A stretch of DNA of 46,507 bases from an uncultured Coprococcus sp. (GTDB taxonomy: Bacteria; Bacillota; Clostridia; Lachnospirales; Lachnospiraceae). The position numbers and the translations under genes are program-made. Numbering within the stretch: position 1 is the first letter of the stretch; the number at the start of each line of letters is the position of its first letter. The notes beneath the pieces were generated by a model that saw only the letters and a list, made by a program, of their open reading frames with translations, was not told the origin of the DNA and ran no database searches. The stretch covers positions 1 to 46,507 of the forward strand of contig CAKQIY010000018.1 in assembly GCA_934247115.1 (NCBI GenBank), read 5' to 3'. Shown piece after piece: positions 7,275-17,939 of this stretch.

Positions 7275-10200
7275 TTACTTGCTGTTTTGATTATCTTTTC
7301 TTTTTTTAGATGCCACAATTACACCGCATCCGGCAAGACTTATAAAGAGCATAACTGCTATTGGTACAACAGGAGCTCTGTCACCAGTATCCGGCTTGTT
7401 CTTGTCCTCTGTTGTTATTTCAGTTGTCTCAGTTGTCTCGGTTGTCTCTGTGGTTTCGGTTGTCTCTGTGGTTTCCGTTGTCTCGGTTGTTGTTGTCTTC
7501 TTATCAACCATTGTGATAGTCACTACAATATCCTCACCAGCCGCAACCTTGTCATCGGATACAGTGAACTGAATATCCTTAGCCTTGTCATATCCTGAAG
7601 GAGCCTTAACCTCTATGAGTGTGTAGGTCTTACCGATCACAAGCACCTTGTTTACCTCATGTACACTGCCATCTGTTACCCACTCATCAATGAGTTTTCC
7701 ATCAGCATCCTCTATTCGAAGTGTTGCACCCTTTACAGGAACACCATCCTCATCCACCTTCTCAAAGCTGTATTTTACTGAAGGCTCAAGCCATGTGATA
7801 TTTCCATTCTTATCAACTCGGGCTGTAACTTTACCAGTGTCGGTATTAAAACCACCGTTAAATGATTCAACTGTGATCTTTCCGTTCTCATCTTTCTTGA
7901 ACTTGATCGATATTGGCTGCTCAGATACATAGTATCCATCCGGCGCCTGTATCTCTCTGATTGTATACTCTGTTCCGATCAGAATACCGTCAAACCTGAG
8001 AACTCCATTGCTGTCTGTTGTAGCCTTAGCGACAAACTCTTCCTCTCCATTCTCGTTCTCCTTGTAGAGTCCGTATACTGAATTTGGAAGTTTTACGCCA
8101 TTGTCTTCCTCTGCAACCTTCTCTATCTTGAGATTTGTTCTAGGAAGATCATTTATCAGTGTGTTATCCTGAACACCATTTAACACTGCATAAGTATCAA
8201 TGTTTGCCTCTGTTACCTCTGCTGTATAGACTGTGTTATCGATAATATAATCTCCGATAGTCTTACTCTCTTTTACAAGATACGTACCAATCTTAAGATC
8301 CTTGAATGTCACAACACCATTTACACTTGTTGCTGTCATTACAGGATTCTCACACTCTGTATCTGTTCCCTCATAGAGCGCAAACTCTACACCATCAAGC
8401 AGTTTTACATCATCAGGATCTTCAGCACATGATTCCTTATAAAGTCCAGCCTTTGTGAACTTGACAGTGCCAAGCTTGTAGGTATCAACGAACTCTACAT
8501 CGGCTGTATTTCCACCAATAAGTGTTATTCCGGATGCCTCTGTTCCTTCACCATCTATTCCATCCACAGTATAGCTGACTGTTACCGCTGCTCCATCATA
8601 TGCATATGATGTTTCCTCAACTGTATATGTACCATCCGGCACATTTACAAGAGTTATCTCATACTTGCCATTTCCAAGTTTTGCCACCTCAGGGTCTGTA
8701 AGCTTTATGATCTTACTATAGCCTGCATTGTTTGTAACATTGAACGTTACATTTGCCGCTGCATCATCTGCCGTAATATCTCCATTTATGGTCTTGGTAA
8801 GTTTTATAACATTTGGCTTGTATGTGTTTGTTATGTCATATCCAGTAACAGATGCCTTGTATCCCGAAACAGCATTCTCTGATACAGAATACTTGATCAG
8901 GGTTCCATTATCTTTGTACTTTGGTAAATCTGTAAAGCTGTAATTCCAGTCAGTATCTGCTGTAACCACGAGGCTCTTTATAACAGTACCATCTGCAAAA
9001 AGCTTAACTGTTATTGATTCTGGTCTCTGACCATCATGATCATCATCATCAACCCACGTCTTAGTACCTGATACATTGATTGTCTCAGGTGTGTGCTGAT
9101 TGTCGACCACATATCCATCAGCTGCATTTCCTGTTATGACTGTTGTGTAACCATCTATAGTTGTAGTCTCCTCAACTGTGTAGTCGATGGTCTGTCCATT
9201 TTTCTTCTCGTCAAGAGCGTTCCATGTATGTGTCCAGTTATTTGCCTCGCTGAGTGTTACCTCAGAGCCAGCTACAACCTGTCCATCAGCCAGGAGACGA
9301 ACCTTTACGCTAGGTGTTCTCTTGCCATCCTGGTTGTCGTTATCACTCCACTTCTTTGTAACTGATACACTTGTCTTTCCCGGTGTGTAACTGTTGGTGA
9401 TATTATAACCTGTAACCTCACCTGTATATTCTGGTACATCAGTCTCAGATACAGAATACTTGATCTGAATTCCACCATCTCTATACTTTGGAAGATTTGT
9501 AAAACTATACTCCCAGTTTTCTGCTTCGGTTACCGTCTTTGTAGCATATACACTGCCATCTGCAAGAAGTTTCACCTGGATATTTCCAGGTCTCTTGCCA
9601 TCCTGATTGTCCGCATCATTCCATGTCTTGCTGCCGCTCACTGATGTCGTCTCTGGTGTATAGCTGTTCTTTATTGTGAATCCTGTCTCAGCATCGCCTG
9701 TGACTGTGGTTGTATATCCATCAATTGACGTTATCTCTCTTACACTGTAGACGATATTCACACCGCTCTTCTTGACATCAAGTCCTGCCCATGTATATGT
9801 CCAGTTGTTGTCAGCACTGAGAGTTGTTTCTGATCCAACGACAGGAGTTCCATCAGCAAGAAGTTCAACCTTTACTGAACTCTCTCTCTTGCCATCCTGA
9901 TTGTCTGCATCATCCCATGCCTTTGTAACTGATACACTTGTCTTTCCCGGTGTATAACTGTTGGTGATATCATATCCGTTGACTAGTGTCTGATAATCCT
10001 CAACAGCATTTTCTGTGACACTGTATGTGATCTCGTTGCCACCTGCGTACTTTGGAAGGTCTGTAAAGCTGTACTTCCAGTCGTTCGCAGCTGTAACTTC
10101 CTTATCATCCACCTTCACTCCGTTTGCAAGAAGATTTACCGTGATCTTTCCTGGTCTCTTGCCATCCTGATCATTTGCATCATTCCATATCTTCTTACCA

Positions 10201-13200
10201 TTTATTGAAGTTGTCTCTGGTGTGTAACTGTTCTTGATGATATAACCGGCCTTCGCAGTTCCTGTGATAACTGTTGTATATCCTTCAACCGCTGTAATCT
10301 CTTCAACAGTATATTCAATAGGTGAGCCACTCTTGTTGATATCAAGATCACTCCATGTATGACTCCAATTGTTGGCATCACTCAGATCCACCTCAGAATC
10401 TGCAACTGCGCTTCCGTCGGCAAGAAGTCTTACTTTTATATTTCTAGCTCTCTTGCCATCCTGGTTATTTGCATCATCCCAGGCCTTTGTAACTGATACA
10501 CTGGTCTTTCCAGGTGTATAACTGTTCGTGATATCATATCCGTTGACAATTGTCTGATAATCCTCAACAGCATCCTCTGTGATGGTGTACGTGATCTTAT
10601 TGCCATTTTTGTACTTTGGAAGATCAGTGAAATTGTACTTCCAACCATCTGCCTCAGTTATTTCCTTCGTAGCATATATGTCTCCATCTGCAAGAAGATT
10701 TACCGTAATCTTTCCTGGTCTCTTGCCATCCTGATCGTCTGCATCGTTCCAGGTCTTTGTTACTTCTATATTGATCGTTTCAGGCGTATGACTATTGGTA
10801 AATGTATATCCGTTTTCTGCGTCTCCTGTCACAGATGTAGTGTATTCGGAAACAGCATCCTCAGTTACTTCGTATGTTATCTCTGATCCATCTGCATATT
10901 TAGGAAGGTCTGTAAAACTAAACTTCCAGTCATTTGCTGCTGTGACATCAAGACTCTTGATCTTTGTTCCATCAGCAAACAGATTAACTGTAATGCTTGT
11001 TGGTCTCTTTCCGTCCTGGTTGTTATTATCATCCCAGATCTTGACACCATCTATAGATGTTGTCTCTGGTGTATAGCTGTTAGTAACGATATATCCGCTT
11101 GTCATATCTCCTGTTATCGAAGGAGTATAACCATTTGTGATATCTGTCTCCTCAACTGTATAGTCAATGGCTGTACCATTATCATATACTGCAAGGTCTG
11201 TCCATGTATATGTCCAGTTGTTAGCAGCACTCAGAGTCTTCTCTGAATCTGCCACAGCAGTTCCATTCGCAACAAGCTGTACCTTTACAGTTTCAGGTCT
11301 CTTTCCGTCCTGATTCTGCGCATCATTCCAACTCTTTGTAACTGATATACTGGTCTTAGCCGGTGAATATGTGTTTGTAATATCATATCCATCTATTACT
11401 GTTGTGTAATCCTCAACCGCATCCTCTGTGATGGTATAAATGATCTTGTTGCCACCGCTATACTTTGGAAGATCTGTAAAGCTGTACTTCCAGCCATCTG
11501 ACTCTGTAACAGTCTTTGTCTTGTATAACTGACCATCCGCAAGAAGATTTACAGTTATGCTCTCAGGTCTCTTTCTATCCTGATTGTTTGCATCATTCCA
11601 TGTCTTTGTACCAGCTATATTGATGGTCTCTGGTGTGTAGCTGTTTGTTATGACAAATCCTGTCTTGGCATCACCCGTGACCTTCTTCGTATATCCGGTT
11701 ACTGTGGTGGACTCATCTACTGTATAAGCTATAGCCGTACCGTTCTTATAAACTGCAAGATCTTTCCATGTATACGTCCAGTTGTTATCTGCTTTAAGAG
11801 TTACCTCTGAGCCAGCGACCTCTGAACCATCAGCATACAGTTTAACCTTGATTTCTGTTGCTCTCTTACCATCCTGATTTCCGGCATCGTTCCAGATCTT
11901 TGTAACCTTAACATCTGTAACCTCTGGAACATGTGTGTTTGTAATATCATATCCACTTGGAGCTGCTGTATAACCCACTACGCTGTCTTCTGTTATGGTA
12001 TACTTTATCTCCTGTCCATCGCTGTACTTTGGAAGGTCTGTAAAACTGTACTTCCAATTTTCTAACTTTGTCACTGTTTTTGTTGCAGTCTCAGTTCCAT
12101 TTGCAAGAAGTCTGACTGTGATTTCCCTAGGTCTCTTGCCATCCTGGTTATCATTGTCATCCCAAGTCTTGGTTCCCTCGATATCAATAGTCTCAGGTTT
12201 ATGACTGTTAGTCACTACAAAGCCTGTCTTGGCATCGCCTGTGACTTTAGCGCTATATCCATCGATACTGCTAGTCTCTTTAACAGTGTATGTTATGTTA
12301 TTTCCACCAGACTTCTGTGGGAGGTCATTCCATGTATGTTTCCACTGATTGTCTGCACTCAGTGTGACCTCAGAGTTCGTGACATCGATACCGTTTGCAA
12401 CAAGCTTAACCTTTACGCTTGTTGCTCTCTTGCCATCCTGGTTATCCGCATCATTCCACTCCTTGAGTACTGAGATGCTTGTCTTTCCAGGTGTATAACT
12501 GTTGGTAATGTCATATCCATTGATATCAGTATTGTAATCCTCAACCGTATCCTCAGTGATGGTGTACTTTATCTCATTACCACCTCTGTACTTTGGAAGA
12601 TCTGTAAATTTGTACTTCCAGCCCTTTGCTGCAGTTACACTCTCTGAGTTAATCTCACTGCCATCAGCATAGAGTCTGACTGTGATAGCATCTTTTCTCT
12701 TACCGTCCTGATTATCATTGTCATCCCAGGTCTTGGTTCCCTCAATGTCAATTGTCTCAGGTGTATGAGTGTTTTTGATGGTAAAACCGCTCTCTATACT
12801 GCCGGTTATCTGAACATTATAGCCTGTTACCTCCGCCTCTGATACAGTGTATGCGATCGCTTTGCCTGACGCATCATACTTAGGAAGATTCTCAAAGCTG
12901 TATGCCCAATTTCCTGCTGCATCTGGTGTAACCGTTTTCCTGTCAACTTCCGTATCACCATTCTTAACAATAACAGTTATGTTATTTGGTCTCTTGCCAT
13001 CCTGATTATTATTGTCATCCCAAACCTTGGTTCCGCTTATATTGACATATGCAGTATAGGTATTGGTAATGGTCACAAGTGATGTAGCATCTGAAGATAT
13101 CTCTACAGTGGCATCTGTATCATTCTTTGAAGCACCTACAGCATATGTAACTGTGTTCTTATATCCGTCAAATGCTGCATTCGTCTCTGTTATTGTATAT

Positions 13201-16200
13201 GTTCCGTATGGAGCATTCTTTACAACGTAGCTTCCAGCGGTGAACTGATCATATGTAACTGATGTTGGTCCCTTATATTCATCTGGACCCGCGATTGTGA
13301 ATGTGATCTGTCTCTTCTGTGCATCTGTGAGCTTTGTATCATCAAGATCCCCACTAAACAGCTTGGCGATCTGTATCTTTCCAACATTCAGTGTGTTGGT
13401 AAGCTCCGCAGCCGTAACCACTCCATTCTCATCTTTTGTGAGCTCAAGCTTTCCTGTATAGCCATTCACATCATTCTCGACAACTGTGTAGTTAATCAGA
13501 TTGCCAGCGCCATCCTTCTTGTCAAGATCTGTAAATGTTCCGCTCCAGTTGTTGGCATCGTTTAATGTAAGTGTTTTATCTGCAATCTCTGTCACCTCTC
13601 CGGCTGCATTCTTTGTTGCAAGTGTAACCTTAAGGTTTTCAGGTCTTGCTGACAGAACGTTATCACTATCCACCCATTTCTTTGTGACCGGTATGTCTAT
13701 CGTCTCACTTGTCACCTTTGTGTTGGTGTTAGTGATGGTAATCGTTCCGGTTGCTGTTCCATTATTACTTATTGTAACCTGGTAATCAGCATTATCGAAA
13801 TCCTCTTCTGCAAAATAGTAGAGGTAGTTGCCATTTGCATCAGCTACTTTAAGCTCTATCTCATCGCTTGTCCACTTATTTGCACTATTTAAGGTAATTG
13901 TCTTTACAACAGGATCTGTATTCTTGTCGTAACTTGATGGATTAGTTGATGCATAGATCTTAACTGTTATGCTGTCAACCGGAATATCCTTCAGTGTTCC
14001 ACCTGCGGCATCCTTCCATACCTTTTTAACAGTTATCTTTCTGTTATCAGGAGTGTTATCTACTGGCAGTGTATAATTCTGTGAACCTTTGCTGTCAAGG
14101 ACTATGTCTGAAATAGAATCAGTTGTCACCTCAGCAGGTTTCGGTCCTGTCAGGCTGGATGAGATATTGTTCTCATATATGTATATAGGATCTGTGAGCT
14201 TCTTATAACCCTCAGGTGCTTCCACCTCTATAAGCTTGTAATAGTAATTATAATACAAACTTGATAATGTAAGTCTTCCCTGTTCGTTAGTTACTCTTTC
14301 CTCATCGCTTCCAGGTACCATGAGATTCCAGTTAGTGTCTGCACTGTTGTTTGGATCACCATATCTGTAAAGCTCAAACTTCGCGCCAGCAAGCTTGATT
14401 CCTGTCATTATAGAGTCAGTTTTTATTATCGAAAGATTAAACTGCTCTGTATCAGTTCCCATTGATGAATCCTGATCATTGATGTTCGTGTCCGTCGATG
14501 ACGAATCTGCCGAACTTGTAGATCCAAGAATACCAACACTGTTCTTAACATCCGCTGTAAGCTTACCTGTATATACAAGAGTATATGTATACTTCAGGAT
14601 AAACTTTGTCTCATCCGGCATGGTGAGTGTCAGTGTAGACATCTTAGCTGTCGTATCATCTGCATATGTATAGCTGTATTTGTCCGCCGGAACTTCAGCA
14701 CCTGTATCTGCGTACAGAAGCTTAAGCGAACCATCCTTGATAAATACTCTCTTTACTGCAGCCGCATTGCTGTAGTCATACTTGTCAACTACAGTTATGG
14801 ATCCTGTATTGCCAAGAGCCTCACCCTTCTCATTGATATACACAGTATATTCAATACTGTTGGTGTCATTATCATAGTTTCCTGCAGTTTTGGTAATATT
14901 CGGTCCAGTCACAGTAACTTTTGCGCTGTCATCCTTGGTCTTAGTTGAACCGTCGGTTCTGACAACTGTTGCCGAACAATTGTTGGTGAATTCCACGTCA
15001 CTGCCACCGACAACGGATGATATATCCTTTGTGACCTTGACTGCATAGTAGACAACAACCTTGACATTTATGCCATAAAACTGAAGTGACTTTATGTCAA
15101 AACTGATACTGTTGCTTGCCACATTAAAGTTTTCTACAAAATTATATGCGCCTGTTTGAGGTCTAGTCTTATTGTCTGAATAATAAGACACAAAATATAT
15201 TCCGTCCTGACCAACAGTCTCTCCAACCCCCTCTGGGAGCATATCTTTCTTGAGGTATGTGGTATCAAGCTCAGTTCCTGCAGGAAGTGTATCTGTAAAG
15301 GAAAGTCTGTCTCCATCTCCATACGCAAAGTCACCGTTGAGAACTACCTTATATACGAACACATTGTTAGCCTTGTCATATCCTACAATGCTCTCCTTCT
15401 CGTCAGTACCATTGGTGTAGCTGTACTTCTCTACTATAGAACCCTGAGTTATTCCAGATACAGGATGCGAATCCTGTGATGTCTTGGATGAACCATCAAT
15501 AGTAAGAGTACCCTTGTTGACTGCCGTATACTTGCTGTCAGACTTTACTGTCGTATTATATGTGATAACATAATCTATCGGGGTCTCCTCCGTGCCTATT
15601 ATATCTCTGAGGAATTCTATTGTATATCCTGTTATGTAGTTGTCAGATGATGCCGGAATATCTGCAACGCTGTCAACTGTTGTGCTGTATGTTCCCCATA
15701 CATTAGAGAAATTGGTGTATGTTACCTTTACGTTGTAGTCAACGCCCTCTGTGAGACCAGATACGATAAGTCCATTTATCTGATCTGCCGTAAAGTAGTG
15801 CTTTGGAAGTGCTCCATAATCATATGTTACAGAGTCAGTATATGTATCATTCGCATTGAGCTTGTCAACGCCAGATATTGTTGACTTCCATGCAAGGGTA
15901 TATGTATCATCGTTCTCCGTCTCTGATACGAATTCCTTCTTTATTGAATCACCTGTCACTTCTACAGTCGCCTCAGAGCTGTCCGTAACTCCGTTCTTCT
16001 CTATTGTCGCTACATTCTTGTAAACATCAGTCAGTTTATCAAGCTTGGATGAATCTGTTGTGTAGGTGAACACGATCTTAGATTTGTTCTCTGTCACCTC
16101 AACCCTTGAAGTTCCATCCGTCAGATAGAGTTTACCATTCTCTTCCACAAAGTTTGCAGGAAGATTGATAGTGGTTGACACATCTGTGTCATTTATGGAT

Positions 16201-17939
16201 ACACTGCACGTCTTTTCATCTGTGAGCTCTGCTCCGTTCTTTGTGAGTATATCCGATACTGACATTCCTGTCAGATCCTTCTTCTTATCCGCATTCACGG
16301 TTACTGTCCATGTTATTGTTGACTTATCACCTGACAGTGAACCCGTCTTGCTTATAGAAGCTGTAGACTTTCCGGCATTGTACCATGTACTGCTGTCGTT
16401 ATCAGTATGCTCGTTATGTGAATCGTCTGACACATCTACACCATTCTTATTGTTTACATATATGCTTCCGATGTCATCAGCAATATCTGAGACAACAACC
16501 TCGTATGTGATCTCATACTGTGAATTAGCGTCAAGCTTCGGAAGATTTCCCTTTATAACTGTATCACCGTTTCCTATGGTTCCTGTCGCAGGAGTCACAT
16601 ATCCATTTGATGTGACATCTGTGTACTGACCATTGCTGTCCTTGAGCTTGCATGTAACATTCTGTACTGTTCTCTTGGCATCAGGTCCAAGTTTTGAGTC
16701 AAGTTCATTTGCAAGAATATCATCGAGTGTTATATCACCATCACTTCCATACTCAGAACTTACTAGAACCTTGTACTTGTAAACTATCTTGTGATTGTCA
16801 GGATCATTGCTCACACCATCTGAGGATTTTGTAACCTTGAGATCTGTGGCACCGTCCTTCACATATTTGTAGCCCTTGTTGGTCTGATCCTTATCATCAA
16901 CCTTTGAATTCTTAGCCTCTGCAATATTGCTCTGGTTCAGATTGATCACGTCCTGAGAAAGATCATCGACTTTACTCTTTACTGTATAGGTTATCTTATA
17001 TGACTCCTTTGCACCGAGTGCAGGAAGAGTTCCTTCTATAGTAGAGGTACTACTGTTATATGTGAGTGACGAGCTGCAGTCTGTGTTGTCAGACTTGATC
17101 ACCTTGATATCTGTAACTTCAGGTGTGACACCTGCTATGTCGTTAGCTATAACATCACTGAAGTTCAGATCCTCGCTGGCACTTCCATGCTTGGATGAAA
17201 CTTCTACGGTATAGTCAAAGTATACATATCCATCCTTAGGATCTGTAACTCTACCCTCCGATGCGGTCTTCTTCACATCCACATCAGGCTTGAAATCCAC
17301 ATCCACAGTCACAATCACAGTGCTTGTGAATTTGTTCTCGACCTGGTTTTTCTCATTGTACTTTGTGAGATCCATATCGATCCACGCCTTGAAGAAAGCC
17401 TTGAGCTGGGCTCCCCCCTTGAGTGCTGTATGATCGATCGTCGCAGTAAGGACTCCGTTCACAACTGAATACGAACCGATCCTGTTACCACTTCCATCAG
17501 TTATATCCTCATTCAGAATATCGGAATTAAACTTTATGGTATCCGGCATCGTATAAGTAAATGTTGCATCTTCACCAGACTCCACTATGCTATTAACAAC
17601 ATTTTCCGGGAACACTATATCCATAGACATCTGGATATCTACACCGGCTTTTGTAGGATCATTTGGATCTACAGGAAGCGGCGTTGTGGACGGTCTGGAA
17701 CTGCTACCATATGTATTACCTGCTTTATCAGCAATCGTAGCTCCAGTAATATAATCTTCAAGATTTCCGGTTACTGCTGCACTCGACAGCATTGCTATCG
17801 AATCAGTAGCCGTGGCGTATGCGTCTCCCCCTCTCGTCTCGGCCGCATTGGACCAACTATAATTAGAAGGCGAAATCAACGTAGTTATCATAACTACCGC
17901 CAGCAGCAGTGCTATAAGCTTTTTCGTAGTTTTTGCCAT
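7275..17939 (-). CDS. Giant Cna-B repeat adhesin, sortase-anchored
   Basis: About 3554 residues. I chose the ATG at 17939 because AGAGG is 6-7 nt before it; an ATG at 17945 lies too close. A signal peptide (TKKLIALLLAVVMITTLIS) leads. Residues about 60-1170 hold beta-rich adhesin and DUF11-like repeats. A SpaA-type Cna-B domain (SIIKTDSIMTGIKLAGAKFE) and two divergent Cna-B domains follow. Residues about 1632-3043 hold 15 Cna-B domains of about 94 residues with the mark NQDGKR. Three more SpaA-type domains, a run of TTE triplets, KPDTGD, a membrane helix and a KKRKDNQNSK tail end it. The K, E (YTVxE) and N (ITNSY) of internal isopeptide bonds recur in the array. It should be an extended, stable, wall-bound stalk. 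The ligand is unknown, and no sortase gene is in the window. Confidence 0.93.
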   Translation of the reverse strand: MAKTTKKLIALLLAVVMITTLISPSNYSWSNAAETRGGDAYATATDSIAMLSSAAVTGNLEDYITGATIADKAGNTYGSSSRPSTTPLPVDPNDPTKAGVDIQMSMDIVFPENVVNSIVESGEDATFTYTMPDTIKFNSDILNEDITDGSGNRIGSYSVVNGVLTATIDHTALKGGAQLKAFFKAWIDMDLTKYNEKNQVENKFTSTVIVTVDVDFKPDVDVKKTASEGRVTDPKDGYVYFDYTVEVSSKHGSASEDLNFSDVIANDIAGVTPEVTDIKVIKSDNTDCSSSLTYNSSTSTIEGTLPALGAKESYKITYTVKSKVDDLSQDVINLNQSNIAEAKNSKVDDKDQTNKGYKYVKDGATDLKVTKSSDGVSNDPDNHKIVYKYKVLVSSEYGSDGDITLDDILANELDSKLGPDAKRTVQNVTCKLKDSNGQYTDVTSNGYVTPATGTIGNGDTVIKGNLPKLDANSQYEITYEVVVSDIADDIGSIYVNNKNGVDVSDDSHNEHTDNDSSTWYNAGKSTASISKTGSLSGDKSTITWTVTVNADKKKDLTGMSVSDILTKNGAELTDEKTCSVSINDTDVSTTINLPANFVEENGKLYLTDGTSRVEVTENKSKIVFTYTTDSSKLDKLTDVYKNVATIEKNGVTDSSEATVEVTGDSIKKEFVSETENDDTYTLAWKSTISGVDKLNANDTYTDSVTYDYGALPKHYFTADQINGLIVSGLTEGVDYNVKVTYTNFSNVWGTYSTTVDSVADIPASSDNYITGYTIEFLRDIIGTEETPIDYVITYNTTVKSDSKYTAVNKGTLTIDGSSKTSQDSHPVSGITQGSIVEKYSYTNGTDEKESIVGYDKANNVFVYKVVLNGDFAYGDGDRLSFTDTLPAGTELDTTYLKKDMLPEGVGETVGQDGIYFVSYYSDNKTRPQTGAYNFVENFNVASNSISFDIKSLQFYGINVKVVVYYAVKVTKDISSVVGGSDVEFTNNCSATVVRTDGSTKTKDDSAKVTVTGPNITKTAGNYDNDTNSIEYTVYINEKGEALGNTGSITVVDKYDYSNAAAVKRVFIKDGSLKLLYADTGAEVPADKYSYTYADDTTAKMSTLTLTMPDETKFILKYTYTLVYTGKLTADVKNSVGILGSTSSADSSSTDTNINDQDSSMGTDTEQFNLSIIKTDSIMTGIKLAGAKFELYRYGDPNNSADTNWNLMVPGSDEERVTNEQGRLTLSSLYYNYYYKLIEVEAPEGYKKLTDPIYIYENNISSSLTGPKPAEVTTDSISDIVLDSKGSQNYTLPVDNTPDNRKITVKKVWKDAAGGTLKDIPVDSITVKIYASTNPSSYDKNTDPVVKTITLNSANKWTSDEIELKVADANGNYLYYFAEEDFDNADYQVTISNNGTATGTITITNTNTKVTSETIDIPVTKKWVDSDNVLSARPENLKVTLATKNAAGEVTEIADKTLTLNDANNWSGTFTDLDKKDGAGNLINYTVVENDVNGYTGKLELTKDENGVVTAAELTNTLNVGKIQIAKLFSGDLDDTKLTDAQKRQITFTIAGPDEYKGPTSVTYDQFTAGSYVVKNAPYGTYTITETNAAFDGYKNTVTYAVGASKNDTDATVEISSDATSLVTITNTYTAYVNISGTKVWDDNNNQDGKRPNNITVIVKNGDTEVDRKTVTPDAAGNWAYSFENLPKYDASGKAIAYTVSEAEVTGYNVQITGSIESGFTIKNTHTPETIDIEGTKTWDDNDNQDGKRKDAITVRLYADGSEINSESVTAAKGWKYKFTDLPKYRGGNEIKYTITEDTVEDYNTDINGYDITNSYTPGKTSISVLKEWNDADNQDGKRATSVKVKLVANGIDVTNSEVTLSADNQWKHTWNDLPQKSGGNNITYTVKETSSIDGYSAKVTGDAKTGFVVTNSHKPETIDIEGTKTWDDNDNQDGKRPREITVRLLANGTETATKTVTKLENWKYSFTDLPKYSDGQEIKYTITEDSVVGYTAAPSGYDITNTHVPEVTDVKVTKIWNDAGNQDGKRATEIKVKLYADGSEVAGSEVTLKADNNWTYTWKDLAVYKNGTAIAYTVDESTTVTGYTKKVTGDAKTGFVITNSYTPETINIAGTKTWNDANNQDRKRPESITVNLLADGQLYKTKTVTESDGWKYSFTDLPKYSGGNKIIYTITEDAVEDYTTVIDGYDITNTYSPAKTSISVTKSWNDAQNQDGKRPETVKVQLVANGTAVADSEKTLSAANNWTYTWTDLAVYDNGTAIDYTVEETDITNGYTPSITGDMTSGYIVTNSYTPETTSIDGVKIWDDNNNQDGKRPTSITVNLFADGTKIKSLDVTAANDWKFSFTDLPKYADGSEITYEVTEDAVSEYTTSVTGDAENGYTFTNSHTPETINIEVTKTWNDADDQDGKRPGKITVNLLADGDIYATKEITEADGWKYNFTDLPKYKNGNKITYTITEDAVEDYQTIVNGYDITNSYTPGKTSVSVTKAWDDANNQDGKRARNIKVRLLADGSAVADSEVDLSDANNWSHTWSDLDINKSGSPIEYTVEEITAVEGYTTVITGTAKAGYIIKNSYTPETTSINGKKIWNDANDQDGKRPGKITVNLLANGVKVDDKEVTAANDWKYSFTDLPKYAGGNEITYSVTENAVEDYQTLVNGYDITNSYTPGKTSVSVTKAWDDADNQDGKRESSVKVELLADGTPVVGSETTLSADNNWTYTWAGLDVKKSGVNIVYSVREITSIDGYTTTVTGDAETGFTIKNSYTPETTSVSGSKTWNDADNQDGKRPGNIQVKLLADGSVYATKTVTEAENWEYSFTNLPKYRDGGIQIKYSVSETDVPEYTGEVTGYNITNSYTPGKTSVSVTKKWSDNDNQDGKRTPSVKVRLLADGQVVAGSEVTLSEANNWTHTWNALDEKKNGQTIDYTVEETTTIDGYTTVITGNAADGYVVDNQHTPETINVSGTKTWVDDDDHDGQRPESITVKLFADGTVIKSLVVTADTDWNYSFTDLPKYKDNGTLIKYSVSENAVSGYKASVTGYDITNTYKPNVIKLTKTINGDITADDAAANVTFNVTNNAGYSKIIKLTDPEVAKLGNGKYEITLVNVPDGTYTVEETSYAYDGAAVTVSYTVDGIDGEGTEASGITLIGGNTADVEFVDTYKLGTVKFTKAGLYKESCAEDPDDVKLLDGVEFALYEGTDTECENPVMTATSVNGVVTFKDLKIGTYLVKESKTIGDYIIDNTVYTAEVTEANIDTYAVLNGVQDNTLINDLPRTNLKIEKVAEEDNGVKLPNSVYGLYKENENGEEEFVAKATTDSNGVLRFDGILIGTEYTIREIQAPDGYYVSEQPISIKFKKDENGKITVESFNGGFNTDTGKVTARVDKNGNITWLEPSVKYSFEKVDEDGVPVKGATLRIEDADGKLIDEWVTDGSVHEVNKVLVIGKTYTLIEVKAPSGYDKAKDIQFTVSDDKVAAGEDIVVTITMVDKKTTTTETTETTETTETTETTETTETTEITTEDKNKPDTGDRAPVVPIAVMLFISLAGCGVIVASKKRKDNQNSK
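7413..7490 (-). repeat. TTE triplet-repeat spacer near the wall anchor
   Basis: The minus strand codes repeated Thr-Thr-Glu units just before the KPDTGD motif, from 9-bp DNA units such as GTTGTCTCG and GTTGTCTCT on the plus strand. Thr-rich spacers of this kind commonly lift an adhesin through the cell wall. The short tandem DNA repeats make length variation by slippage likely. Confidence 0.8.
8815..13050 (-). repeat. Array of 15 Cna-B domains in alternating A/B types
   Basis: Fifteen units of about 282 bp, each coding NQDGKR or a close variant (NQDRKR, DHDGQR). Two types alternate. Type A has ITVNLLADG, KYSFTDLPKY and ends GYDITNSYTPG. Type B has VKVRLLADG, SEVTLS, NNWTYTW and ends TGDAxxGFxIxNSYTPE. 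The order is A B A B with two A units (near 12775-13050 and 10782-11067) that carry a B-like end and are followed by another A. Confidence 0.9.

Noticed and set aside
8815..13050. Regular 282-bp spacing suggested a repeat array such as CRISPR or satellite DNA
   Set aside because: The units are in frame, code conserved Cna-B domains and lack short identical repeats with unique spacers.
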